From: Shewanella sp. MBTL60-007
Lineage (GTDB): Bacteria > Pseudomonadota > Gammaproteobacteria > Enterobacterales > Shewanellaceae
Length of the DNA: 40,319 nt
Assembly (NCBI RefSeq): GCF_019654915.1
Contig: NZ_BPET01000057.1
Coordinates: forward strand, 1 to 40,319
Direction: 5' to 3'
Below the pieces are notes generated by a model, which was not told the DNA's origin, made no database searches, and was given only the letters and a program-made list of their open reading frames with translations. The translations under genes and the position numbers were made by a program. Below are positions 1-9,800 of this stretch, one piece after another. Numbering within the stretch: the first letter of the stretch is position 1; the number at the start of each line of letters is the position of its first letter.

Positions 1-152
1 GTCTTATATTTGTTTAAATATCGCGTAAAAAGCTAAATTTACTAACATTTAAATAACAAATAAGACTGAAAGAAACCTTTTTAGATGATTGTTCGTTAAT
101 TTATTGACAAAAATGCTACCGAAGAGTGCGAACAGGAAATAGATGTAACAAA

Positions 153-179
153 AAAGGCTGCACCAACGGTGCAGCCTTT
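153..179 (-). terminator. Intrinsic terminator of the NhaC-type antiporter gene
   Basis: A perfect 12-bp stem (153-164 with 168-179) closes on a 3-nt loop. On the minus strand it is followed by a run of six T (complement of 150-155). It lies 25 bp beyond the stop codon of the antiporter gene, as expected for a Rho-independent terminator. Confidence 0.85.
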
Positions 180-203
180 AACAATTGACCAGCTAAAAAT
201 AGC

Positions 204-1586
204 TTATGCTAGCAACAAAAACCCAACAAAGGTGATACCCGCAGCAATCAGTGCATAAGGTAACTGAGTAACCGCGTGACTCACTAAGTTACAACCAGAT
301 CCCTCTGCGGCGAGTACAGTGGAGTCGGAGTAGAAACAAGCTTGACTACCAAAAGATGATGCTGATAACAGTGCACCAATCACCAATGGGATATTCGCAT
401 CAACGGCTTGCGCCAGCGGCATAACAATCGGAATCGAAACAGCAAAAATCCCCCAGCTTGAGCCTGTTGCAAACGCTAAGATAGACATACTTAAAAACAC
501 CACAGCAGGTAGCAGTTGAGGCGTCATAAACGGACTAAGGCTGTCAATAACATACTGTGGCAGCATCAACTTATCGCACACATCTTTAAAGATAAACGCT
601 GCGATAACCGTACCTATAGCAGGTAACATACTCTTAAAACCATCGATCATCTGCTCCATCATCTCAGACAGAGGCATCAGTTTCTGTACACCATAATAGG
701 GTAAAGTAACCGCAAGAGTCGCAAGCAAACCTTTAAGTACATCTATATCGAAATAGACGGTAAAGCCCACCAATAACAAAATTGGTACGAAGAAATTATG
801 CAATTTGCCACTATCGTCGGCATGTTTAAATTCATCTTCAATAGCTTTAAGTGCATATTCATCAGAGGTTTGCACCTCATCCAAATCCATCTGCTTAATT
901 GCAGGCTTACCTTGTGCGGCTGCTAGTTGTGCTTTCTTCATTGGGCCAAAAGCGGGCACTATGCCTAAAATCACCAACAGCACCATAGCCACGGCTAGCC
1001 AAGCATAAAGCATATAAGGGATCGCCTGCATATAAACAGCGATGCCTTGTCCTTCGCCAGCGATGCCGTTATCAACGAGCAAACCACCAAAAAACACCGC
1101 CCAAGTTGATAAAGGTACCAATACACAAACAGGTGCAGCAGTAGAGTCCACCACATAAGCTAGCATCTCACGGGATACCTTAAATTTATCCGTGACACGC
1201 TTCATGGTAGAGCCGACCGTCAAAGCGTTGAGATAGTCATCGATAAAGATCACAACGCCCAAAATAAAGCTCATAAACAGCGAAGACTTTTGCCCCTTTG
1301 CAAATTTCAGTGCAAGACGACCAAAGGCCATTGAACCACCAGTACGAACCAGCAGCGCAATCAAGGCTCCGAAGCCACCACAGACTAAAATTAACCAACC
1401 GATAGTTTCATCGGCCATCACGGACAGAGAAGTATCAGCAAAATTAGTCAATATATTCGCTGGCTCATACATGGCCAGACCGACTAATGCACCGATAATC
1501 AAAGAGAGGATTGGGCGGCGCAGCACAATCGCTAACACCAAAACCACCACAGGTGGGATAAGACTTAAGGCTGTCGGTTCAGACAT
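204..1586 (-). CDS. NhaC-family Na+/H+ antiporter-type transporter
   Basis: A 460-residue inner-membrane protein with about 11-12 hydrophobic segments. The family signature is visible: a membrane-embedded IDDYLNALTVGS stretch around residues 115-126 carrying the paired aspartates D116 and D117, and a second-half ATGSSWG...IPIV motif. Members exchange Na+ for H+, or use Na+ to move small organic molecules such as amino acids or carboxylates; the substrate cannot be read from sequence. Position 205-255 is a charged cytoplasmic loop. The start is supported by an AAGGA-type ribosome site about 9 nt upstream. The gene is monocistronic, with its own terminator and a roughly 150-nt leader. Confidence 0.85.
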   Translation of the reverse strand: MSEPTALSLIPPVVVLVLAIVLRRPILSLIIGALVGLAMYEPANILTNFADTSLSVMADETIGWLILVCGGFGALIALLVRTGGSMAFGRLALKFAKGQKSSLFMSFILGVVIFIDDYLNALTVGSTMKRVTDKFKVSREMLAYVVDSTAAPVCVLVPLSTWAVFFGGLLVDNGIAGEGQGIAVYMQAIPYMLYAWLAVAMVLLVILGIVPAFGPMKKAQLAAAQGKPAIKQMDLDEVQTSDEYALKAIEDEFKHADDSGKLHNFFVPILLLVGFTVYFDIDVLKGLLATLAVTLPYYGVQKLMPLSEMMEQMIDGFKSMLPAIGTVIAAFIFKDVCDKLMLPQYVIDSLSPFMTPQLLPAVVFLSMSILAFATGSSWGIFAVSIPIVMPLAQAVDANIPLVIGALLSASSFGSQACFYSDSTVLAAEGSGCNLVSHAVTQLPYALIAAGITFVGFLLLA

Positions 1587-1952
1587 GCGCTAAGGTCCTT
1601 ATAATAAAGTGCCAAAATGGCAATTAATCACCAAACTCAAACAACTATTTGTCGAGTCTAATTGCTGCTCTACTGTTTAGATACCTGCCGATACCTTGAA
1701 TTTTACGGGCAATTTTTGGGGCCCTAGTAAAAACATCGCGCAGAAAATAATCCCCATTGGCCTTGGAGTCAATAATAAATATCCTATTTTACTGAATTTT
1801 TATAGCACTAAAGGAGGTGATGAGTTCAAACACTTACATAAGATGGGTTAAGTTGCATGAAATTCAATAACAACCCCATCAAATAAGCGGCTAAAAAACA
1901 GCAAAATTAGGGGTAACCTTGGCATCTTTTGATACACTTTGAGCGAATTATG
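1587..1952. other. Intergenic leader region upstream of the antiporter gene
   Basis: This AT-rich stretch lies between two minus-strand genes and holds the antiporter promoter candidate and its untranslated leader. I looked for a lysine riboswitch, which controls some nhaC-type genes, and did not find its conserved boxes. No further ORF with a ribosome site was seen. Confidence 0.5.
1744..1772 (-). promoter_or_regulatory. Candidate sigma-70 promoter for the antiporter gene
   Basis: On the minus strand TTGACT (1772-1767) and TATTTT (1749-1744) are separated by 17 nt. The match is 5/6 at -35 and 4/6 at -10. It would give a leader of about 150 nt before the ATG at 1586. Position and spacing are good; the -10 box is weak. 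Confidence 0.45.
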
Positions 1953-2912
1953 TTACTCATTCTCTTCCAGTTTCGAAATATAGATCCGATTGAGATCATT
2001 ACTCCATAACTGAATAATCTTGCGGTTTTTCGCTTTATTCCAAAAACACTTACCAAATAAGATAATCGCCGCACCTTCAAAATCTCGGCGCTCATCTAAA
2101 CCAAACTTGTGCATTAACGGCGCGGCTATCTTATCGATTGGTATGCCAACTTCCTTACTGTCGGCTGGGTTTAACCAAAGTAACTCTTTATCCACATGAG
2201 AAATTGTGCCCCAATACATGCGAGGCGCCCCCGTTTCGGTTGGCTCCGCATCGGCAAAGTTAACGAACAAATTCTTAGCTCGCCAGCGGTACTTCTCATC
2301 GGTATAGACCCAAAGATCTGACTCGGCCAGTTCACTGCCACGCATCAAACTATGAAGCAGTTTCTCCAACCCCTCTTTAGCGATACGTTTCTCACCGCTT
2401 GCTGCTTGCCCACCTCTCAACTCCGCCTCACCAGCGCCCGAATCTGTGGCTTTAGCATTTGTGCTTAGGCTTGGCCTATCGGCAGCTTTAGCTTCTGACT
2501 CTGACGTCGAGATAGGCTCAGGTTTCTGAGTTTGTGCATTTTGAGCGAGTTTAGCTGGCTCCTGCTTTCCCTTGTTAACACTCCCCCTGCTGAGTCTAGG
2601 TTGGCGACTAAAGTCGATGATCATCGCGTCGCTATCGGCCAACAGCTGATTAACCTCAATGGCGTGTAGCTCCTCGCGCTCCTTTGACTGTGATGGCTTA
2701 AACTCACGGCAACCAGCTTGGTGATAACGAGAACCAAAACAGGCGGCCTTGCCATCTTTAGAGGCTTTTCGGTAATAGGCTTTACCCGAGCAGGCAGGGC
2801 ATATCAATGTTTGGCGATATTTCTCAATGTCGGTATCGCTGAGTTTCTGAAACTTAAAAATGGAATACGTAATAGGGTTCGATTCATCAAATAAACATAT
2901 TGCATCAAGCAT
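1953..2912 (-). CDS. Unrecognised protein with N-terminal Cys/His cluster
   Basis: A 319-residue soluble protein I do not recognise. Its N-terminus has a zinc-ribbon-like cluster: C38-x2-C41 followed by C58, H64 and C68. A low-complexity linker rich in Ala, Ser, Glu and Lys follows (about residues 85-170), then a C-terminal domain with many aromatic residues (about 175-319, with WVYTDEKYRWRAK and MYWGTISHVDKELLWLNP). The cluster loosely recalls CoiA-like or other nucleic-acid-associated N-terminal modules, but this is only a resemblance. The start at 2912 is preferred over an ATG 27 nt upstream because a GGGGG-type ribosome site precedes it by about 9 nt. It is transcribed alone, divergent from the permease gene. 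Confidence 0.6.
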   Translation of the reverse strand: MLDAICLFDESNPITYSIFKFQKLSDTDIEKYRQTLICPACSGKAYYRKASKDGKAACFGSRYHQAGCREFKPSQSKEREELHAIEVNQLLADSDAMIIDFSRQPRLSRGSVNKGKQEPAKLAQNAQTQKPEPISTSESEAKAADRPSLSTNAKATDSGAGEAELRGGQAASGEKRIAKEGLEKLLHSLMRGSELAESDLWVYTDEKYRWRAKNLFVNFADAEPTETGAPRMYWGTISHVDKELLWLNPADSKEVGIPIDKIAAPLMHKFGLDERRDFEGAAIILFGKCFWNKAKNRKIIQLWSNDLNRIYISKLEENE

Positions 2913-3111
2913 CCTAGTTTCCCCCGTTTCTAAACACATTTTTAACCATAGACATTCCCATCATAGGCTATTGTTAAATATAAACAATAGCCTGTACTTG
3001 CTCACTATATCTATTGCGCTTTTCACGACTAAGTTCCCCCAATTAGCCTTGCAGATCCTTTGGCAAGATCTAACTTACCGAAGAATAATTCCATTTTTAT
3101 CGAAATAATTA

Positions 3112-3139
3112 TTGACTAATTTTTTAATCGGATTATTAT
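3112..3139 (+). promoter_or_regulatory. Promoter of the Cys-rich permease gene
   Basis: TTGACT at 3112-3117 and TATTAT at 3134-3139 are separated by 16 nt, each 5/6 to the sigma-70 consensus. The predicted start of transcription, about 3146, falls just before the inverted repeat at 3152-3177, so a repressor bound there could block initiation. Confidence 0.6.
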
Positions 3140-3151
3140 CTGCCCAACTTA

Positions 3152-3177
3152 GTTATTTCGAAATATTCAGAAATAAC
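3152..3177. promoter_or_regulatory. Inverted repeat, possible operator of the permease gene
   Basis: GTTATTTC (3152-3159) and GAAATAAC (3170-3177) form a perfect 8-bp inverted repeat with a 10-nt centre, directly after the predicted transcription start. The geometry suits a dimeric repressor, for instance of the ArsR/SmtB type, but no such gene lies nearby. An mRNA 5' hairpin is the alternative reading. Confidence 0.45.
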
Positions 3178-3203
3178 GAATAAAGAGTATAAAGGTTAAA
3201 ATT

Positions 3204-4319
3204 ATGAGTCCTGAAATCATTGCCATGGCAAAAGACACCGCAGGAATGTTTCTATTCCTCGCAGCAGAACTAACTCTACTATTCATCGCGATTAGTTATA
3301 TTGTTGGCTTGCTACAGGAGTATATTCCTCCAGAAAAGATCCAATCTATTTTAAGTTCGAAGAAAGGTAAGGGCTACATTATTGCTGCGCTGCTTGGCTC
3401 GATAACGCCATTTTGCTCATGCTCTACCATCCCGTTCTTAAAAGGCTTACTAAGAGCGAAAGCAGGCTTTGGCCCTATGATGGTATTCCTGTTCTCTAGC
3501 CCATTATTGAACCCGATTATCATTGGCCTATTTATCGTGACCTTCGGCTTTAAAGTGGCGCTGTTTTACTTCATCGTAGCCATGACCGTATCGGTAACTG
3601 CGGGCTATCTACTTGAAAAACTAGGATTTGAGCGTTACGTTAAGCCGGAAGCTTATGAAGCGGCAGGTGCATCGAGTTGCGGTACAAGTTGTGGAGATGC
3701 GTCCAAAGAAGTTGCAAAAGTTGAGGCAAAAACTGAAACAAGTTGCTGCTCAGAGCCTCAGCAAGAAGTGAAACCAGAAGCTACGCCTGTAGCTGCCGCG
3801 GTGAGCTGCTGCGCAGAACCTGTGGTTGCAACTTCAACAAGCTGCTGTACACCAAAAGTTGAACCAGCTGCGAGCGGATGCTGTGCAAACCCTGTAGTAA
3901 AAGAAGATAGCCGCTGGATGCGTGTATGGCGTTCAACTTGGAAAGACTTTAAGCAAGTTCTGCCTTACTTAATGATTGGTATTTTGCTTGGATCATTTAT
4001 CTATGGCTTTATTCCAACAGATCTCATCGCTAAATATGCGGGCGAAGGCACTTGGTATGCAATCCCGATCGCAGCAGTGATTGGTATCCCGCTGTACATA
4101 CGTGCAGAAGCGGTGATCCCATTAAGCTCAGCGTTAGTGGCTAAAGGTATGGCGTTAGGTTCAGTTATGGCACTGATTATTGGTAGTGCTGGTGCAAGTT
4201 TAACAGAAGTGATTTTGCTAAAGTCTATCTTTAAGAATCAGATGATTGCCGCATTTTTAGCTGTCATCTTAGGTATGGCAATTGCTGCAGGTTATCTATA
4301 CACAGTTCTTTTTGCCTAA
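3204..4319 (+). CDS. PF03773-type permease with Cys-rich central loop
   Basis: A 371-residue inner-membrane permease of the predicted-permease family that includes ArsP and YraQ-like proteins. The hallmark TPFCSCSTIPF motif (C71, C73) is present in the first half, followed by a SSPLLNP segment; the second half carries PLYIRAEAVIPLSSAL. Between the two membrane halves lies a loop (about residues 156-230) with ten cysteines, mostly as CC pairs at 181-182, 202-203, 214-215 and 226-227, separated by Pro/Ala/Glu-rich spacers. ArsP exports trivalent organoarsenicals, and soft-metal or arsenical efflux is the natural inference, not proven. The gene stands alone behind its own promoter and inverted repeat. 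An AAAGG ribosome site supports the start. Confidence 0.8.
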   Translation: MSPEIIAMAKDTAGMFLFLAAELTLLFIAISYIVGLLQEYIPPEKIQSILSSKKGKGYIIAALLGSITPFCSCSTIPFLKGLLRAKAGFGPMMVFLFSSPLLNPIIIGLFIVTFGFKVALFYFIVAMTVSVTAGYLLEKLGFERYVKPEAYEAAGASSCGTSCGDASKEVAKVEAKTETSCCSEPQQEVKPEATPVAAAVSCCAEPVVATSTSCCTPKVEPAASGCCANPVVKEDSRWMRVWRSTWKDFKQVLPYLMIGILLGSFIYGFIPTDLIAKYAGEGTWYAIPIAAVIGIPLYIRAEAVIPLSSALVAKGMALGSVMALIIGSAGASLTEVILLKSIFKNQMIAAFLAVILGMAIAAGYLYTVLFA

Positions 4320-4344
4320 ATCTATATTATCTCCTAACAACTAG

Positions 4345-4371
4345 CTTGCGAGCATGCTTGATGCTCGCAAG
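4345..4371. terminator. Hairpin between convergent genes
   Basis: A perfect 11-bp stem (4345-4355 with 4361-4371) with a 5-nt loop sits between the permease stop and the stop of the convergent LysR gene. The T-runs on either side are short, so it may act as a weak bidirectional terminator or 3'-end stabiliser. Confidence 0.55.
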
Positions 4372-4383
4372 TTCCCTTAACAC

Positions 4384-5295
4384 TTATTTGAATTTACTAT
4401 TAACGCAGTCAATCACACACTGCTGTAACCACTCATCCAACGGATTTCGGCGCGACTTATTAGCGTAGATTAATGCAAAATCTGGCGATGGCTGTTCTAG
4501 CTCTGGGTCAATATCAAGGATTCTAAACCGATCAGATAATGTTTCGGCTAATAACTTCGAGCAAGGCAGTAACATATCGGTCAGCTCTAAACTGCTTAAG
4601 ATAATATTCATTTTGCTACTTGATAGCTGCACTTTTGGCTTACAACCGAACTTTCTTAACGCTTCTACGGTAAAGTTTTTTGTTTCATTCCAGCCGGGGA
4701 CAATATGTGAGGCTAATGGATATTTCGGGAAGTCTTCAGCACCGATGACCTCCTTTTGAAACGGATGATCTTTACGGCAGAGTACGACAAATTCATCTCT
4801 GCCTATCTTCTCTTGGATTAGCTGCTTTGTCAGCCCCAATGGAAAATAGTTAATCGCCAGTTGGATTTCACCGTCAATAATTTTATCCGATGTATCCTCG
4901 CCCCAATTAGCCATATAAATTTCCATATTAGGTGCTTTTTCAGTTAACGTTTTAATGAGCGGAGGCACTAACCAATGAGCAATAAATCCATTCACAGCTA
5001 TTGTAACTTTGCCACTATAAAGCAGCGGCTCAAATTCCTCCTGCACATTAAGTGCTTCAAATAACTGGTCCATGGCTTCAGGTAGGCGCGAGCCAATAAC
5101 CAGCGCCTTCGAGGTGGGCTCTAAACCATGAGCGGTTCTTACAAATAACTCATCGCCAAAATAATCTCTTAAACGCCTGAGGGCACGGCTCACTGCAGGC
5201 TGACTTAAATGTAATATTTCAGCAGCCTTGCGAGTATTTTTTACTTCAATAAGTACACGAAAAACTTTTAATAGATTTAGATCAAGTTGGCTCAT
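4384..5295 (-). CDS. LysR-family transcriptional regulator (NodD/LeuO-like type)
   Basis: A 303-residue LysR-type regulator. The N-terminal winged helix-turn-helix (about residues 5-65) begins DLNLLKVFRVLIEVKN and contains the classic AAEILHLSQPAVSRALRRLRD recognition region. The rest is a periplasmic-binding-protein-like effector domain (about 90-295). The DLNLL opening is typical of the NodD/LeuO/SyrM branch. Its target is unknown: neighbours are a convergent permease gene and another LysR gene 113 bp upstream in the same direction. The effector cannot be predicted. Confidence 0.85.
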   Translation of the reverse strand: MSQLDLNLLKVFRVLIEVKNTRKAAEILHLSQPAVSRALRRLRDYFGDELFVRTAHGLEPTSKALVIGSRLPEAMDQLFEALNVQEEFEPLLYSGKVTIAVNGFIAHWLVPPLIKTLTEKAPNMEIYMANWGEDTSDKIIDGEIQLAINYFPLGLTKQLIQEKIGRDEFVVLCRKDHPFQKEVIGAEDFPKYPLASHIVPGWNETKNFTVEALRKFGCKPKVQLSSSKMNIILSSLELTDMLLPCSKLLAETLSDRFRILDIDPELEQPSPDFALIYANKSRRNPLDEWLQQCVIDCVNSKFK

Positions 5296-5408
5296 AAGTC
5301 TGTAATATCAAGAGAAAGGCGGCATCTACCTTCATTTGATATTAGATGGATAGCAATACAAAAGATACCCGAAGCCTAAACGAGTCTAAATAGTTAAACG
5401 ATAACGAG

Positions 5409-6341
5409 CTACGACTGTTGTAAAGTGGGAGTGGTTGCAGGATGAAGGCAGCTCAATAAATAATCGATAAAAGCTGTTGTGACTGGGCTTAAGCTTTTCG
5501 ACTTCAGGTACACAATGCTAAAACAACTTGTTAGTTTCACCATATCGGACACGGGTAAACTCACCAGCTTTCCCTCTGCTAGTTCTTTTCGCACTGCGAT
5601 CTCAGGAGTAATAGCCACCATATTGCAATTTAGAAGTGACTCTTTAATAGGATTAAATTGATCAAACTTAACTAACCCACCAAAGTCATGACGATCTTTA
5701 TCAAACAGATCACCAAACTGTGCCTGTACACTTAAAGGCATAGTGCGAGGAACCGCCAGAGGATATTCTCTCAAATCATCAAGCATTAACGCTTTACTCA
5801 TCACCAAGGGATGCTCGGCCCTAACACAAAAAATAATATCGTACTCGGGTAAAGGTAAGGTCGCGAGTTCCTCTCGCTTATCAAAATCCGTTACTTTAGT
5901 CTCAGCAACAAACATAGATAATCCACCACCGATTAATCGTTCATAGAGCTCTGCGGGTGAGTCAACGATTAACTCAACATTGATATGTGGATAGAGTCGA
6001 ATAAAGTTTCCAATAGCCGCACCTAGCAATGCATTTGAGGGAATTGGACTTGAACCAATTAAGATATCTCCAGCATCAAGGCCATTGAGTGAACGGATAT
6101 CGCTGTACAAGAGATCCACATCATCGATAATTTTCTGCCCCTGCCGTACCACCAGCTCCCCAAACTCAGTTAACGAAACTGATTTGGAATTACGCTCCAG
6201 TAATTTAACACCTAGGCGCTCTTCCATCTTTTGGATGCTACGAGACAGTGAAGGTTGAGCCAAGTTAAGCTGCACTGCAGCACGATTAAAATGTTTAAGC
6301 TTTGCTAGAACTAAAAAGTGCTTTAAATGCCTCAACTCCAA
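5409..6341 (-). CDS. LysR-family transcriptional regulator
   Basis: A second LysR regulator, 310 residues, of a different branch from its downstream neighbour: it opens MELRHLKHFLVLAKLKHFNRAA, with the helix-turn-helix at about residues 18-40 (LNLAQPSLSRSIQKMEERLG). The effector domain spans about 90-300. It may control the downstream regulator or the large protease gene on the opposite side, with which it shares a roughly 460-bp divergent intergenic region, but no site was identified. The 113-bp gap to the next gene argues for separate transcription. Confidence 0.85.
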   Translation of the reverse strand: MELRHLKHFLVLAKLKHFNRAAVQLNLAQPSLSRSIQKMEERLGVKLLERNSKSVSLTEFGELVVRQGQKIIDDVDLLYSDIRSLNGLDAGDILIGSSPIPSNALLGAAIGNFIRLYPHINVELIVDSPAELYERLIGGGLSMFVAETKVTDFDKREELATLPLPEYDIIFCVRAEHPLVMSKALMLDDLREYPLAVPRTMPLSVQAQFGDLFDKDRHDFGGLVKFDQFNPIKESLLNCNMVAITPEIAVRKELAEGKLVSLPVSDMVKLTSCFSIVYLKSKSLSPVTTAFIDYLLSCLHPATTPTLQQS

Positions 6342-6802
6342 TGAAAAATCCCCTTACCTATCCGTTTACATTCTCATTTGTTATCTTAATCTGTTCAGCT
6401 TCTGCTGGATAATGACTCTCTGGTATTTAAGAAATAACAAAAGTGTATTGCCACACTTTGTTACCTCACCAGCGCTTTACCAGGCAAAGATTATCAATTT
6501 GTATCCTTCCTTCATTCGGTATCGTTTTAAGAATCTATTTTTATTTCTTCCTATACCGCCCATTTTTAAGACTCAGATCTTCTACAGCTCTATGATTGGA
6601 AAGCTTTTTAAGCGGCAGCCTTCTGAGTGTTAATGCTAATTCGGTGAATAATAAGTAAGCCTTCCGTCTATTGCCAATGCAAAAAATGCATCAAACATTG
6701 ATTAATTTCGCATTAGCAAAATGTTGCGCGCTTGTTTAAAAATTGTATCGAGCCGGGGACTTCCCCCCTCTTATAACAATAACGATAAGCGGGAGATTGA
6801 CT
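6342..6802. other. Divergent intergenic region, LysR gene / protease gene
   Basis: An AT-rich stretch of about 460 bp that must contain the promoters of the minus-strand LysR gene and the plus-strand protease gene. A 73-codon reading frame (6412-6633) has no convincing ribosome site and unusual composition, and I treat it as noise. No clear inverted repeat, terminator or RNA was found. Confidence 0.4.
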
Positions 6803-9800
6803 GTGAAGTTAAATACTATTTCTATCGCAATAAGTAGTACCATCTACGGAGCGTTAGCCATGTCGAGTGCTCAAGCATTCGATGCTGAGCGCATAAAATC
6901 TATCAACATCATGGAGCTATATCAGGCTCAACAAGAAGCAAAGGCCAAGAGTAGTGAATTACCTATAAAACCACTAAGACGCGGTGATATGAGTAATATC
7001 CACTTCACCCCCAAACAGGCAAAAGATAAGATTCAAATAGAGAAAGATCTCGTTGGCAAGCACACCTATATCGTGCGTCTACACGGCAGCTCTGTGGCAA
7101 CCTATGAAGGGGAGATTCCTGGATTACAAGCGACGAAATCAACGCTGAACACTCAGAGCAAGAAACTCTTTCGCGCAGGCCAGCCAACTGAAGGGCGCGG
7201 CGCAGCCATCGATGCTTACACCAACCACCTGTTAAATAAACAACAAGACTTTATCCATAAATCAGGGGTTGAGGTAAAACAACAATTCACGTTGGCGGCT
7301 AATGCGGTCACCGTTGAAATGACGCAAGCAGAAGCTCTACAAGTCGCTAGCATGTCAGAAGTCGCTTATGTACAGCGCTCGAAAGTTTACCAGCTGCACA
7401 CAGATATTGGCCCTGAGCACATAGGCGCAAGCGGTGTATGGGATGGCACCAAAACCAGCGATGGTAGCGCTTATCTTGGTGAAGGCATGATCGTCGGCAT
7501 CATAGATACAGGCATCAATACCGATCACCCCTCTTTTGCGGCAGTCGATGGTGATGGCCATGCACATACCAACCCTCTCGGCCAAGGTAACTATTTAGGT
7601 GATTGTGCCTTAGAAGAGTTTGCTAACCGCTGTAATGATAAGCTCATTGGCGTCTACACCCACAAAGACATTACCGCCGAATACAGCGATGAATGGGGCA
7701 ATAAGTTAGCACCTGATTTTGGTGAAGACTTCCAAGGCCATGGTAGCCATGTTGCCAGTACTGTCGCAGGTAACATCCTCTATGATGTTGATGTTGTAGG
7801 CTCTCAATTAGGCGGTGGAGAAGGCAATCCTATTGGGGTTCAGATGCCAAAAATATCCGGCGTTGCTCCTCGCGCTAATATCATCTCTTATCAAGTTTGT
7901 ATGGTAAGCGGAGGCTGTTCTGGTGATGCTATGCTATTTGCCATTGAGCAAGCTATCAAGGACGGCGTTGATGTCATTAACATGTCGATTGGTGGCTCAG
8001 AAAGCTTTCCTTGGGATGATGCCTTTGAAATGGCTTTCTTGTCAGCCCGTGAGGCTGGTGTCGCTGTAGCCCTGTCAGCAGGTAACTCTGGTGCCGCTTA
8101 CGGCACTGATTCTCTATATACAGTCGATCACACTTCTCCTTGGGTGCTTAATGTGGCAGCCACAACCCATGCTCGCTCTATCGTTATCGAAGACAAAGCC
8201 CTAGATAACTTTGTGGGTGGCGATGCCTCTCTTATGCCCTCAAGAATAGAGGCTGCAGGGATCTCAAAAGCCTTTAGTGGAGAGTTTGTTATTGCTGCTG
8301 ATTATGGTGATGCTCGCTGTAATAGCCCTTTCCCTGCCGGCACATTTGAACCGACGCATATCGTCATATGTGAACGTGGCGACATTGCCCGAGTTGATAA
8401 GGCCGCAAACGCTGCTGCTGGCGGCGCTGGTGCGTTTGTTCTCTATAACACATGGGACGAAGGTGACAGTGTCGTCAATGATACCTATGTGATCCCTGGG
8501 ATCCATATCTCAGCCAAACAGTGGTACGGAAACTGGCAGGTAACCGGCCTTCAGCCTTGGCTGGCATCGGGTACGGGTCTTGAAGGAACGATCACAGCTT
8601 CAAATGCGAGCCGTGTTATTACTCCCGAAGATGCTGACTGGTTAGCCAGCTTCTCCTCACGGGGTCCGTCGAGTACTGTTGATGAGATCTTCTCTCCGGG
8701 TATAGCGGCCCCAGGCGTCGATATTTTTGCCGCCTGGAATGATGAGAACCCGCTGAACCCTCAAGCTGATACTCGTAACTATAACAGTATCAGTGGTACT
8801 TCGATGGCCAGCCCACATATTGCGGGCATCATGGCCTTAGTTCGTCAAGCAAACCCTAGCTGGTCAGCGTCAGAGGTGCAATCAGCACTACAGATGACAG
8901 CAGATAGTCAGGCAATCAAAACCCATCACCCTATGGATAAAAAAGTCGAAGTGGCGGGACCGTATCGAACAGGCCACGGTTTAGCGAATGTCGAGCGGGC
9001 GATCAATGCAGGACTTATCATGGATGAGTCTGCAGATAACTTCCGCCGTGCTAATCCACAAAATGGTGGTCAGGTTCGAGAGCTTAACCTTCCACAATTA
9101 ATCAATAAAGATTGTGGTCTAAGTTGTAGCTGGATCCGCACAGTTAAAGCAACTCAAGATGGTACTTGGACGGTTAACACCAACTACTCTGATAGAGATC
9201 CTCTCTACTGGGACTTCACCTTAGACCCTACCGCCAAAGTATCGGTTACACCATCAACCTTCACCCTAAAAGCGGGTGAAACCATAGACTTAACGGTAAC
9301 CAGTCTGTTTAAAGAGTCTGATATGGCTTGGTATGATGGCACAGTACAAACGGCTGCGGGTTCGATTGAGTTTGTGTCGAGTGATACCAAGATCCCGAGT
9401 GCTCATTGGCCTTTCTTGACCACGTATAAAGGCAAAACACTGCCCAACACAATCAACATCACTGCCCATGATGATCAATCTAAACATGTGATTGCCGATG
9501 TACCTTTTGGCGCGCCGGGATCCAGCTTAACTGGCGTTGCATATACTCCGGTTGAGGCAACGACGACTGAGTTCAGCCTCTCTAGAATGCAGTTTGGGAT
9601 CTCTATGATGGATGATGAGTTCTATTGGGATACAAGCCAGCCTAATATCAAGACTTTTGATGTAACGGTACCAGAGAATAGCGCCGTATTTAGAGCCGAA
9701 CTATTGGGTCGAGTGAGCTCGGAGATAGATCATCCCCTCAATCAATACCTTGATTCCAGTATCTACATCTTTAAAGACTTCAATAACGACGGTCGCCTAC

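Noticed and set aside
1587..1860. Possible lysine riboswitch in the long leader of the NhaC-type gene
   Set aside because: The conserved boxes of the lysine aptamer were not found on the minus strand; only a plain promoter candidate remains.
6412..6633. 73-codon frame upstream of the protease gene
   Set aside because: There is no convincing ribosome site, and the composition is that of translated AT-rich intergenic DNA.
6743..6802. 20-residue N-terminal extension of the S8 protease
   Set aside because: It lies before the signal peptide and overlaps the GGGAG site serving the GTG start at 6803.
8264..8506. Overlapping frames on both strands inside the protease gene
   Set aside because: They coincide with the PA-type domain of the protease and have no independent support.
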